This document shows positions 45,936 to 57,590 of a stretch of 64,000 nt of DNA, piece by piece (the first letter of the stretch is position 1; every line of letters starts with the position of its first letter). This DNA is from Acipenser ruthenus. Its lineage: Eukaryota > Chordata > Actinopteri > Acipenseriformes > Acipenseridae. Location of the stretch: positions 675,501-739,500 of the forward strand of contig NC_081218.1 of NCBI RefSeq assembly GCF_902713425.1, given 5' to 3'. A model generated the notes under the pieces. That model ran no database searches and was not told where the DNA came from. It saw nothing but the letters and a program-made list of their open reading frames with translations. The position numbers and the translations under genes were made by a program.

Positions 45936-47583
45936 GTCTTTTGTTTTTCATTTATTGTAAAAAAATTGAAACAAAGGAAACACAAAGTAACAGATGGCCT
46001 CCACAGGAATCTTTTATTATCTTACATGTAATTACTTCTCAAACCAATAAAAAAAGTCATTTAATTATCATGGTACACTCCTATCAAACATAACATAATC
46101 TGGAGAATGACTTTTCCTTCATATTGTATTGTTTCCTGTTTATTACGTGCAGTTGGGTTGACTTTATTTCTAGATACAGCGTATTTATCATATTACCACT
46201 GCATTTAGTATGTGTAACATTAAAAGCAATGTCCACATATGTCCATAAACTGTGGCTGCTGCTCCACGGGATAGAAAGAGATTCTCCTGGCTACGGTGGT
46301 TGTGGTTCCCAGGTCATGAATCTCCAGTCTACTTTTCCTTCATGATTCCAAAAGCCAGTGATCTCAAAACCCCTACCAACCTCTCCTGCCCTCACCACCC
46401 TCTCCCGTCCAACAACAGTGCCCTGATTAGCTTCTCTCCTCATCTTTCTACACATTCAGCCCCTCTCTGTGCTTGACTTCATGGTGCATCACTGCATTAC
46501 TACACTGAGATGCCACACAATGGAACCGGGGCAGCGCAGCCACGGAGCTCCTGGGGGCTATGACCTTTGACACTTGGCAGCTGGTTTGCAACAGTCATAT
46601 ATCTTCATGCCCCCACTTTCCCTTCTCTTCCCTTCTCTTAGCCTTAGTTGCAGCATTGAGGACTACTGGGAACAAGCTGCTGTAAAATACTCTCACAATG
46701 ACGTTATATAGTAACTGATAATAGTTATGTAGCTTGCTCATACTTTATTTATATGGGTTCTCTTTTCCCTTTGGGGGGAAAAAAACATGATGCCCTATTA
46801 GTTAAATTAATTAGATTTTAAGGCTTGTTTTGGAAACTAAATTATGAAATTAGTAAAAGTTAAACAGCTTCGAACAGTCAACAAAAGTTTTTGATCATAA
46901 AAGATTTTTTATTACCGCAATGCTGACAGGCCATAAAAGCCTGGGGCTAAATTACGGATTCAGCACCCTAACTGCCATTTCTAGAGGCAGGGAATTTAAG
47001 GAACCACAACATTTTTAAGCAAAGATAGGAAATGCTATAAAAATTAATATTCGTCTAAGTATGCTGTGTCATAACTCAGCCACATCGTATGTCAGGTGGT
47101 TTCTTAGTTGAATCATACAAGCAGTTATTAATCATGGGACACTGAAGGATTCATCCTTCATTCTTTGCATTTTGCTGATACAGAAACTGTGATGCCAACA
47201 ACTTCAGACTTGACCAGAGTATATCTGAGTTAGAAACACTACAACAGCAAGGTTTTGTAATAAGTGTAAATACCAGCAAAAAGTCAGCTGTAATGAAACC
47301 TTCATTAGTAGCGGTAACATTTTCTTTCTTTCGTTCCCCTCTATCTCTCTCACTCTCGGTCCACAAGCCCACGTGTATCTGTAGACTAATGTACTCTTTG
47401 ACCTCAAGGGACTATTGTTCAAACAAAGGAGCAGCCCTGAATCTTGTGTAGTGGCCTGTGTTTCCATTCCTTAATGTCCTGTCCCCCATTTCAATTTAAT
47501 TTCCACAACAAAAGCTTCCCCAAAAGATTCTCACAGTTTGCAGCCTGCAGCCCACAATGCAATGGGTGATATTTGTAAATGTC
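45936..47583. other. Intergenic stretch, no gene seen
   Basis: The short frames have no recognisable domain. No element ends were recognised. Confidence 0.4.
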
Positions 47584-47948
47584 CCCTCCCTCTTCTTCTC
47601 CCTCTCCCACTCCCTCCCTCTACCTCTCTCTCTCCTTCTCCTTCTCCCTCTCCTTCTCCCACTGCCTCCCTCTCCCTCTCCCACTCTCTCTCCCTCTCTC
47701 TCTCCCTCTCCCTCTCCCACTCTCTCTCCCTCTCCCACTCTCTCCCTCTCCCTCCTTCTCCTTCTCCCTCTCCTTCTCCCACTCCCTCCCTCTCCCTCTC
47801 CCTCTCCCACTCCCACTCCCACTCCCTCCCTCTCCCTCTCCCACTCTCTCTCCCTCTCCCTCTCCCACTCCCTCCCTCTCCCTCTCCCTCTCCCTCTCCC
47901 TCCCTCTCCCTCTCCCACTCCCTCCCTCTGTCTCACTCCCTCTCCCTT
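47584..47948. repeat. (CTCCCT)n polypyrimidine tract
   Basis: About 365 bp of imperfect CTCCCT/CTTCTCC/CCCACT units, almost pure pyrimidine on the plus strand. Six overlapping Ser/Pro/Leu or Arg/Glu/Gly frames come from it and are not genes. The complementary GGGAG runs could form G-quadruplexes. Confidence 0.95.
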
Positions 47949-50900
47949 TTTTTTATTCAACTATGCTCTATCTGCCCCTTGCCTCCCCGCCCCTTCGAGC
48001 TGCAGTGACAGTTTCATGAACAGATGTTCCTCTTTGGGACCGCACCACATTCCCATGCCTCAGGATTAACAGAATGTGATCAATAAATGGGTGGACATTG
48101 TCTTCCCCTCTCTCACACCAGGTTGTTTGTTCTGCAGTGAAGTCATGAAAACATTGTAGTTGATTAACTACAGGTGGCACAGAGCAGTCTTATTATATTA
48201 CAGGGGTTGCATGACAACTGTAAATAGTAATGCTGTAAACTCATGTAGATTGGAATTAATGCACCTTCATTATTCAGACCTTCTTGTTTGTGTTCTAAGT
48301 TATGGATACATTTCCTACACACTATGTTTTGCACTGGAAAGTAAAGTGACGAAAGCAAAGTGGCGAAAAGTTTAAATCAAACGAAACAAGTCATTTTAAA
48401 TCAAACGAAACAAGTCATTTTAAATGACATGCTGCAGTTTTCAAAACATGAACCCGAAAATCAACAGCTTCCTACCCAGTCTGTAATTTGCCAATTCATA
48501 GGGCCACATTAGTTGAACTGTGAAGATTCAATACAGCTTGTCTCTATTGTCCTGTGTTGTGAAAGTCAGGCAGCAGAAATAGAAATGGTAGGCAAGCGCC
48601 TTTGATTGCCCTTAGGGGCAAAATTACTGTGCCACTGCTTGCCCTAATCACAGCCCTGAATAAACACTCCATTAGGGGTTACTGCTACTAATTTGTAAAA
48701 ATATACAACCTTAGAAATTTTCCAGAAATAAACGTTTATAGTTTGATTTTCATATTTAACTTTATTTGTATTCATTATTTGTCATTGTGACAGGACAGCT
48801 TTATGGTGACGTCCTCAGACCAGGAAGCTGACTGAGACACAGAAAGGTACTTGTGGGTGAAAAGCGCTGGTGTGCGATTTTTATTCAAGTAAAATAATTC
48901 AACAAAAACACAGAGTCTTTTACTTTCGTTTTCGCTCCAACACCCACTCTCGTTCATCATTCTTGAACCCCCACCCAAACACAGAAACACAAATGCTTAT
49001 ATACACGTGGCCATCTCCGAATTAACAACAAATTAATCAATTCGGAGACACCGCATTCTGCATGCGTTTACTGAGATGGGGTTTCAACCACATCCACGTT
49101 CCCAAAATTTTGAACCACCACAGAACTGAAAACCAGTTCTTTCCAGTTTACTGCCAGTACTGACTATAGCCGTAATTGTATCACTGATTAAAATCCACCC
49201 ACAGGTCAAAGGTAGTTGACTTGGAATTTAATCCCTGCTAAACTATTTGTAGTCTCCTTTTATTATCCTAATCAGATAATGGCCACTAATGAGAAGATAT
49301 TAGCTAGTAGTCATGTCAGCCACAGACCTCTTAGAACTACATACTGTTTGAATTCCTTTGGATCATTTGAGCTAAATGGGCCACTCTAGAAACATTTTGT
49401 ATATGGCACAAACAACACGCAGTTTCTACTTCCATTTATAACTCACTACATTACTGATGCAAGTAGAAGCAAGAGTTGCTGTGCCATAGTGGTAAGCCTG
49501 TTTTAAATGGGGAATCAGTGTGTGTCCCTACAGCTAAAAACATCTTTGGGAAATGTATAGAACTAGCATATCTGTCTGATTGAAAAGGAGGGCTAGTGGC
49601 TATACAAATACTGTCTTAAAAGATTGAAAAGACTTCAATCCAGCCTCTCCTAATTCTTCTTTGTTCAATGCTAAATCAATTCAGTTCCTTCACTTTTTTT
49701 CAAATGACAGTAATGCTGTTTGTGGATTTTTGTTTTTGCCATACTGGGCATGATTCTAGAGTGATTGGAACCCTCCAGGCTTCTTTGGTGGTATAATTTG
49801 CACTCCCATGGTAGTTAATCACCTTTTCATTTAGTGTTGCAATGACTTTAATGTTACACCTTGTTGTTGTATTCTGTACCCCTTAAAGGGGAGTACAAAT
49901 TTACAGATTTCCTTTTATTTATTGACCAGCATGCTGACAGTTTAATTTAAGAGTTTCCAAAATGTACTATAAATTCTATATTTTGACAGTTTTTTTTTTT
50001 TGTCTAAATCTATAGTGCTTGCGGACTTAGAACAAAATAAGCTATTAAAAAGACCCCCTCCAAACTTTGACAAGATAGAAATGACAATGAAAAACATGAG
50101 AGCTATGGTACAGCTATTTTATTTTTCATGTAACACATTCAAATCATTAAGAACTATGAGAGACAGGAATAAAGCATAGTCATTTATAAGGGAATTTCAT
50201 TGTAAAGCATTGTTTAATTCAATCAGTCAGTCGGTCAGTCACTGGGAAAGTGCTTGGCTAGTCAATTCGTTCAGCTGGCCCATCTGTCCCTTGAAGTTGG
50301 GGTTTATTTTCAGTTGTGTGTGTGTGGGGGGGGGGGGGGGGGGGACAGTAAATAAATATAGGAATGCAAACATGTGTGTGTGTGCATGCGTGCGTGCATG
50401 CATGTGTGCAGCAATCTTTTCACTCTCCTCAGCCGTATTCGATGGACCAACAAAGGATTGTTCCCAAAGCCTGACGTCAATCATTCAACACTGCTTGCTT
50501 TCCACTTGTCAGCCGCACTAACTGCATTTTGTAAGAGGAAGTTTATAGCTTTTTTTAACCAAAATATAGCTCAGAGTGGAGTTATCTTTCCTGTGAGAGG
50601 TCTGTAGTACAAAGTAAGAATAAATAACGTTTTATAATTCATACTAGCAATATTCAACTTACTTGAAAGTAAACTAGGAGCAGTTTATTCAGCATTTTGA
50701 GTGTTTTGTTTGCAAAGTTATATGATGTTAAAACTGCTTTTGGTTTTGCCCAACCCCTATTCCCTCTCTCCTTCACCTTTCCTTTATCTAGCTATAATGA
50801 AGACAACTCAATAAAGGCCAGGACAATAAAGTTTCTTTTCCAGCATTAAAGGGTTCTTTCATTATGTGGGGATTTTAGGTGGAGAGAATAGGGTTTTAGG

Positions 50901-51751
50901 ATTTTCTTATAAAGTAAAAGCAAAGAAAGAAATGAAGTATTGCATTTTTTGAAAGGATTTGCCTAAGTTAAGTACAATTCCCTCTACTAGATTGCATTAG
51001 CTTCCACTTCAGTGTTTTTCTGTGGACCAATTTTAATTTACGAACGTGACTTTTATTTATGAAGGGAGATGAGAGAAGGGGGGGATTCTAATAGTCCCTC
51101 CGAGGAGCAAAAACATCCTGTACAACTCAGGGAGTATTTAAAAAATAACCGTTATGTTATAGTGATTTATAGTTTGGTCACCAAAATCTGTTACCTTAAC
51201 TTTGAATCCACATTATTAAAGTGACAATCTGAGTAATTAAATACTAACGAGATACTCCACCTAGTAATTAATTACACATCAATTTGTAGGGGGTATGATA
51301 AGTAGATTATTGGTATTATATCCAGAAATCTATTACATCATTGTTTGTTTTTATTACATTTATCTACTAGAAAGCACTCAATAGTGGTTCATTTAGAAAT
51401 ACTAAATTCAATGACAAACATTTCCACAATAAGTTTTTGAGAAAGATGTCTAGTCGAAACGCTTGCCACTGAATCTGCAAAGTTCCTTTCGGTGTTTCTA
51501 ATATAATTGCATTTAAAGCTAGATTCACTAAGAGCAGCTTTTTTAAAGGCTGTTTTCATTATTTAACCACAGTCTGGTCTTGAGGAAAGTGTTTTAGTGC
51601 TCTTGCTTTATTTAAGGACTGTTTCATACTGCCCAAATTCAGTTGACCCCTGCATTTTAACAATGGCACTAATCAGAAAGGATACATTTCAGGCAATTTT
51701 ATTAAACATTGTTTTACTGTTTGAAACAGTGCCCCAAAGTATCACAATTAA
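47949..51751. other. Intergenic stretch
   Basis: No gene seen. A 24-bp direct tandem repeat with TTTAAATCAAACGAAACAAG lies at about 48371-48422. A poly(G) run lies at 50326-50344, with TG/CA repeats next to it. Confidence 0.4.
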
Positions 51752-52043
51752 TTGGGTAACACTTACTAATAAGTGTGTAGCTACATAGTAGTTGCTTAGT
51801 ATATACACGTTACACATAATTAAAATGTTACTATGCATAGTTACAATGTACTTAGTGTGCAATTATTTTTTGCATGGTATAACCCTAACCCTAACTCTAA
51901 CCCCCTAACCTTAATTCTAAACTGAACTGTAAGCCTTTTCTGATACAATTGTGTACTTAAATTTATCTGGCAAAAAAATTTACACATTAAGTACATTGTA
52001 ACTACGCATACTAACATTAGAGACACTTAATGTGTTACCATTC
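51752..52043. mobile_element. MITE with inverted ends and telomere-like centre
   Basis: The left end GGTAACACTTACTAATAAGT and the reverse complement of the right end GGTAACACATTAAGTG both lead inward to ATGCATAGTTACAATGTACT-like blocks. The centre (51880-51910) reads TAACCCTAACCCTAACTC, a telomere-like tract. Fragments related to it occur at 1-146 and probably at 56264-56336. Superfamily not assigned. Confidence 0.7.
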
Positions 52044-53574
52044 ATTTAGACTTATCCTTTGTGGTTAACAAAATGCGAGTAAGTTATCATAACAATATAG
52101 TTAAAAGGGACATTTTAATAACAGGTAGATGCCAGTTAAAAATGCAACAAAATATTATATTATATTATATTATATTAATACACAGTAGACCTTGATCATT
52201 TAAATTTGTTAAGCCCTGTTATGTTTGAAATCAGTAAAACCTGCTGAAAATGTGATGATTTAGCAGGTCTAATCCTGCCTTTGTCTTCGGTCAGGTAGGG
52301 GTCCCTTTGTATGGACGAGATTGAAAGTGAAGCAGCGAGAGTAGTGTAGTGAAGTGTAACAGGCCCCCACTCTCCCTACATGTCCCTCCAGTGCTCATGA
52401 CGTTAGTTAACTCTCCCTCTCAGTCCAGAGAAAGCGTGACAGATGTTGTTCAGCATGACGAGAACGTGAGCTCGTAACGCTGGCTGACAGGGTTTTAAGA
52501 GGATCAAAGGCAATGCAGGCCTGTCCCTTTGAAGGCATTCCCAAATACTTCTTTGTAAATTTCATTGCAATCGATACATGAGTATGAAGCTGAGACGCAT
52601 TACAGGAAGGACCCCAGTGGTGTGCAAGTCCCCGTCACTCCTGTGTTGATGAATAAGGGTATTCCAATCAGAACAGTTTTATTACTTTCAGGACTTTTTT
52701 TAATCCTGTCATCAGCAATTACTTTTTTTTTTTTTTTACAAAATTGTTAAAGGTCTCTCAGAATTAACCAAAATGTCGGCAGGTGAATTTTCTTAATTCA
52801 AAGGTATCTCTTACTGTGCTATGTCTGTCATCTCTGTATCTGTCATCTCTGTATCTGTCGTCTCTGTATATGTCATCTCAACTGTGCTTTGAAGGAAGGG
52901 CTCGGTGTACACAAAGGCTCGATAAAAACAGCCAGCGTTAGGTAAAGGGATGTCTGTTAACATATTCTCTTCAGTCTTATCTCTCTGCTTGACCTCCCGC
53001 AGTGAAATCAGTGTCAAATGAACCCTTTTTTTACTCAATGCAAATGAAATGCACATCCAGCAGCTATTCAAATTGTATTCGCCACAGACCAGACAGCCAT
53101 ACATCGAGCTAGTTTGTTCTTCTGGGATAATGTTGTCCACAAGCAAAACCCAGCTGAGTAGCATTCAGGTCACTAGAATGTTTCCCAGACTAGGTGGCAG
53201 TACATACAGAAATGCTGTCTATCAATTAACCCTGACACCTGACCAAACAGTGACAAGGGTGCTCTGGTCCCGGGTTCGAAGACTCAAATCCCTATGTGAA
53301 AAGACCAAAAAGGAAATGATATGGAGATAATGTATTCACGAAATTTAAATCACATTTATTTATTTGGTAGACTCCAAGTAGCTATGCAGGGCTTTTGGTC
53401 ACCCCTCTACTGTGATCTGATGTATCATGTAAAGAAAGTATCACGATTCATCGATACACAACAAATCTTTACACCCCTAGTACACAAAGTATTGTGTGCC
53501 TTACCTTTGTCCATACATCTGGAAAGCTGTTTGTTTAATAGAATATTTACATGCATTGTGTAACTGCAAGAGAG
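52044..53574. other. Intergenic stretch
   Basis: No gene seen. A short tandem repeat of TGTCATCTCTGTATC-type units lies at 52823-52875; the opposite frame reads T-E-M-T-D repeats, an artefact. Confidence 0.4.
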
Positions 53575-53856
53575 GGTCAAAAAAATAACTGGATCGAAAT
53601 GTTTAGAGTCCTGAGAAGAGTCTGTTTACTATTTCAAGCACGGAACAGAGACCAGAGTCCAGGGTCAGAGGCCAGGCCCAGGTCAGAGGGTAGGAGACAC
53701 TTTTTGAATACACTGTTAAGTGTAGGGAACAGGCTACTAAGCCATGTTGTTGCAGCTGAGTCTCTGGGCTACTAGACGAAGTTCTGGGATCAATCAACCA
53801 CTTGCATAAATTAGTGAAATGGCTTCGTCTCAACTTTTCTTAAGTTCTTATGTTCT
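53575..53856 (+). mobile_element. CR1-like LINE 3' end
   Basis: Contains GAGTCTCTGGGCTACTAGAC, GAAGTTCTGGGATCAATCAA and the tail TTAAGTTCTTATGTTCTTAT. Same 3' tail as at 22988-23048. Confidence 0.55.
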
Positions 53857-55517
53857 TATTCTACCAGCAGCTTGCACATTTGTAGCTTCCAATGTGCTAC
53901 CATTGCCCCCAAGTACATAACCTTCACATTGCTATACCATACCAATTTAATTTATATAGCCTTCTTCATGTAAAACCATCCCAGGGTGCTTTACTTATAT
54001 ATAAAAGCCCACTTCCCAACCTTTATCAAGGGCAAGTGTGTTTGAAACCAAACAGTGGAGGTACTTATAAGCTTTTGATGCCATGGCAACTACATTCATG
54101 TATTTCTATTTAAATCTACTACTGTGTTTGTGATGTCATTTACTACATAGTTAGTGATGAAATGATCCACTGTTCCTTTCTCTTTAAAACTTCAGGCATC
54201 ATGGTATTGAGTCTATCCATTTAATTTCCTTTATTCTTCTGTATTGTACAGTTTTTATCTAATTTTGTTTCTTCTAAAACTACAAATTGCTGGTCATTCA
54301 TGTTGTGCTTGTTTTTTGTAGTGTTAAACTCTTGGTTCATTTACTTCTTTATTTCTTTGATAGATGATTCTGTATTGTTTTATATAATATGTGTGTGTGT
54401 GTGTGTGTGTGTGTTTGTGTGTTCGAACATTTTAATACAGTAATTGGTCGCGTATCCGTCCATCACAAATCCATCCTAACCGTTTATCCGCCATGATCAA
54501 GCTCTTCAGCAACGTTAGTTTATTATTGAAAAGAGAAATTAGTTCAGAGATTGTAGATCCTACCCAAGTTTTTGTACACTGTGTTGTATGTGCTTTGTGC
54601 GCTACCATTGCTGGTAGTGTCACGTGAGCTGTTCAGTGTGTTGATATGTAAATAAATCCTGTTCGCCTGCAGGGGGCGTATCACTCCAACTTCTGTCTCG
54701 CTCTCCTGCCTGTCACTCAGCAGCAAATGCACGCACCCACAGGGCAGATGGCTACCCTGTCACAAGCATTAATACCCTGTATCTTTCCAAACAAGGGATT
54801 TTGGGGAGCTCCCAAATAAAATATAAATCTCAAAACAATAATTGTGTGAATGTAGTAATTGTTACAGCTGTGTGTAATGGTATTTAAAACAGAATTCATT
54901 CATCTGACTTTTTACATATCCGCCCTGACTCTGGTCCCACCGCAGTCAGATACGCGACGGATTACTGTGTATGGATTGAGTGAGTTCCAAAGTGAAGGAG
55001 CTTTAGAACTAAATGCCTTCGCACCATTGCTTTCAATCGAGTTTTTGAAATTACCAAGTGACAGATATTAAGACAGATTTAAGAGTACGGCCTGGCTTAT
55101 AAGCAATAAGTAACTCACGCAAGTAAACATGATCAAAAGCAATGGGTAGCCTTAGCATGGACTCCCCTGGGCTTTATTAGCTGTGCTTGCTGCAGGCTTT
55201 TCTGTGTTCTCATCAATAATGAACCAATCAGACAGTGATTCCTGAAAGAGGATTCAGCAGGAGAGGGGTTCAGCTCTGATTTGGTCAGGCATGAAGGAAA
55301 TGCCCTTTGGTTAGCTTTACCCTGAGGCAAAACACCAAAGACACTGTCAATGGGGTCTGGAGTCACAATTGGATGGGCTGTATTTTTTAAATGGTAAAAA
55401 ATGGCTTATTTCAACATGCAAACTTTATATCACTAAAGGGTTGGAGTTATACCTCGTGTCTGTAGCTAAGAAAATAATTGCATTCCACATTTTTCATGCC
55501 TTGCACATGTATGTATA

Positions 55518-55521
<4 letters not shown>
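53857..55521. other. Intergenic stretch
   Basis: No gene seen. It holds a GT repeat (54390-54420) and a CTCF-like motif at 54664-54680 (CGCCTGCAGGGGGCGTA). Confidence 0.4.
54664..54680 (+). promoter_or_regulatory. CTCF-like motif
   Basis: CGCCTGCAGGGGGCGTA contains the GCAGGGGGCG core of CTCF sites. Binding is inference. Confidence 0.3.

Positions 55522-55558
<37 letters not shown>
55522..55558. repeat. (GT)n microsatellite
   Basis: About 37 bp of GT repeat next to a LINE2-type tail. Confidence 0.95.
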
Positions 55559-55560
<2 letters not shown>

Positions 55561-55640
55561 TATTATTATTTATTTCTTAGCAGACGCCCTTATCCAGGGT
55601 GACATACAATCGTAAACAAAAGATACATTTCAATTTATAA
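55559..55640 (-). mobile_element. LINE2-type tail fragment
   Basis: ATTTCTTAGCAGACGCCCTT and ATCCAGGGTGACATACAATC are the reverse complement of the tail at 13416-13536. Confidence 0.75.
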
Positions 55641-57339
55641 TTTGTGCATATTTTAAGAAGTGTAATCAGCTTTTTAATGGCAGGCCACTAGAACAGAAGA
55701 ACAGCCCCTGAATTCAAATTAAAAGTATCTTAACACAGACCTTGAAAAAACGAAATAAAACAAGATTGTGGTTTGGAATTGTTAAATATAGATTATAGCA
55801 GGCAAATAAGCAACACTACCTGGTATGAAATCACATAATTTGCATTTCGATTTGATTAAACAAGATGCATCTTAGTGACACTATGTCCATGCTTCATACT
55901 TATGTACAGGGTGATTAAAAAGTAAGCCATATCATTGCTGTGGTAAACTTACTTTCTAATCAACCTTTGGATCTGCAAGGGCACATGAGCAAAACAACTG
56001 AACATCACGACAGTGTGATCACACTCCCTCTAGTGTCTAGTGTTATTGCAGGAAATATAAAACAGTTATTCTAGTCAATCCAGTAACTAGGGAACTGTTT
56101 GTGTTTCTGTTGAGAGAAATGAATAAGTGTCAAGAATATGTTGTATTTGTGTAGATGTTTATTGCAGTATAACTCTGCACAGGTGATGCTAGCAAAGAGC
56201 AGTGGGAGGCTGCTAAGAGAGTGTAACAGCCTCTCCATCTACTTTAAAAGCAAAGGGTAGATGAAGGGGTAACACTTTATTAATTATGCTATTAACAACT
56301 GTAGAATATGATTAGACATAATGTGATTATTATTATACACTTTTGCTATTGTTTATTTTATTTATGATCAGTTTTAATGGCTATACCTGTCTGCCTGTCT
56401 TTTCCAGTCTGCTGTTTTTCTATGCTTGTCTGCCTGTCTGTCTGTCTTTATATGACTTTCTCACCAAATGTATGGGGCTTTTCCATAGTTTTTTTTCTAT
56501 TGTTTATACTCTTATAACAGATACCTAAACTAAAGTGTTTTCGATGAAGGCTGTCGAAAGAGAAAGTTGGAAAAATGGAACCGCAATTTAGGCATGTGGG
56601 GATATGCAGACAGAATCTGATGGCGAAGCAAGATGCATGTACAATATCGAGCTGAAATGCAATGTCAAAGTGACCGCAGAAAGCAATATTTCATGGCTTA
56701 GAGGTTATTAATCAATAGACACAATGGTCACAGATTTAAATAATCTGTCCACGACAAATTCATGTTGTTAATGATGATTAATGTGACGAAGCGCTGGGAC
56801 TACCATGAATGGATGTCTTGTGAGTTTTACTGTTCTGCATTGGGTAGTGTTCAATAAATCAGAATTGTGTAATAAAATGCTGTACAAGGTTATATGCTTG
56901 TGGAATTGATTTGAGTGTGTTTAGCTACAGGGCACTTTTTGATCCAGTTGCACAAAAAAAGGCCCTCTTGCTGTCTTAATTAGTGTCTTGACCCTTAGGC
57001 TAAAGTTTAAATACTGTAGGATGTATTCACCACTCTCTCTTCATTCAATCTTCATAGCAGAAGCCCTGCAACAAGTTGTCTCTGTGTATCCAATGGATTA
57101 AAATACACTTAATGGTGTGAGCGACCTTATCACTCCCCCACTTTGAATGTACAGTCAATCCTGCTTAGTGACACTAATGCTTAATCACCACGTTGTCCCA
57201 GGCAGAATACAATAGGGGTCAATAGGGGCAAGCTTCTGGCAATATCACTGTGGTTAGTATCACTTATCGGTCATACAATACACCTTACTTAATATCACTT
57301 TTGAAAACGAAAATCGCCAGACCAGAACGTTTACATCTA
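55641..57339. other. Intergenic stretch
   Basis: No gene seen. GGTAACACTTTATTAATTAT at 56269 resembles the ends of the 51.75-kb MITE family. Confidence 0.35.
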
Positions 57340-57590
57340 CAGCTGTGGCCTAAGGTTGTGCAGTTATATAGTTGTATGGAAATAACTAATTTAGCTCCAC
57401 AAAGTCGAATGAAACCCGCAGAATAATGTTACGTTAACATATTGAATAACACACCGCTTTGTAGTTTTCCATATACTGACAAAAACTGAAAAAATGTGAC
57501 ATTTCGAAATCTAACATGAAATACTGTACTACTATTATGGCTTCCGGTAGACTTTTGCGGCATAATTTTGCAGTTTCTTTGATTAAATGA
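57340..57590 (+). mobile_element. Tc1/mariner-like non-autonomous fragment
   Basis: Starts CAGCTGTGGCCTAAGG and shares AGAATAATGTTACGTTAACA, CCGCTTTGTAGTTTTCCATA and GGCTTCCGGTAGACTTTTGC with the copies at 22.3 and 24.2 kb. Confidence 0.6.

Noticed and set aside
47496-48069. Several open frames of 80-170 aa on both strands
   Set aside because: All run through the CTCCCT tract and encode Ser/Pro/Leu or Arg/Glu/Gly repeats; no start context, domain or splice support.
51881-51910. True chromosome end or fusion point
   Set aside because: The telomere-like tract is under 30 bp, imperfect, and lies inside a MITE.
52811-53164. 117-aa minus-strand frame ending in TETTDTEMTDTEM-type repeats
   Set aside because: The repeated part is a short tandem repeat, and the remainder has no recognisable domain.
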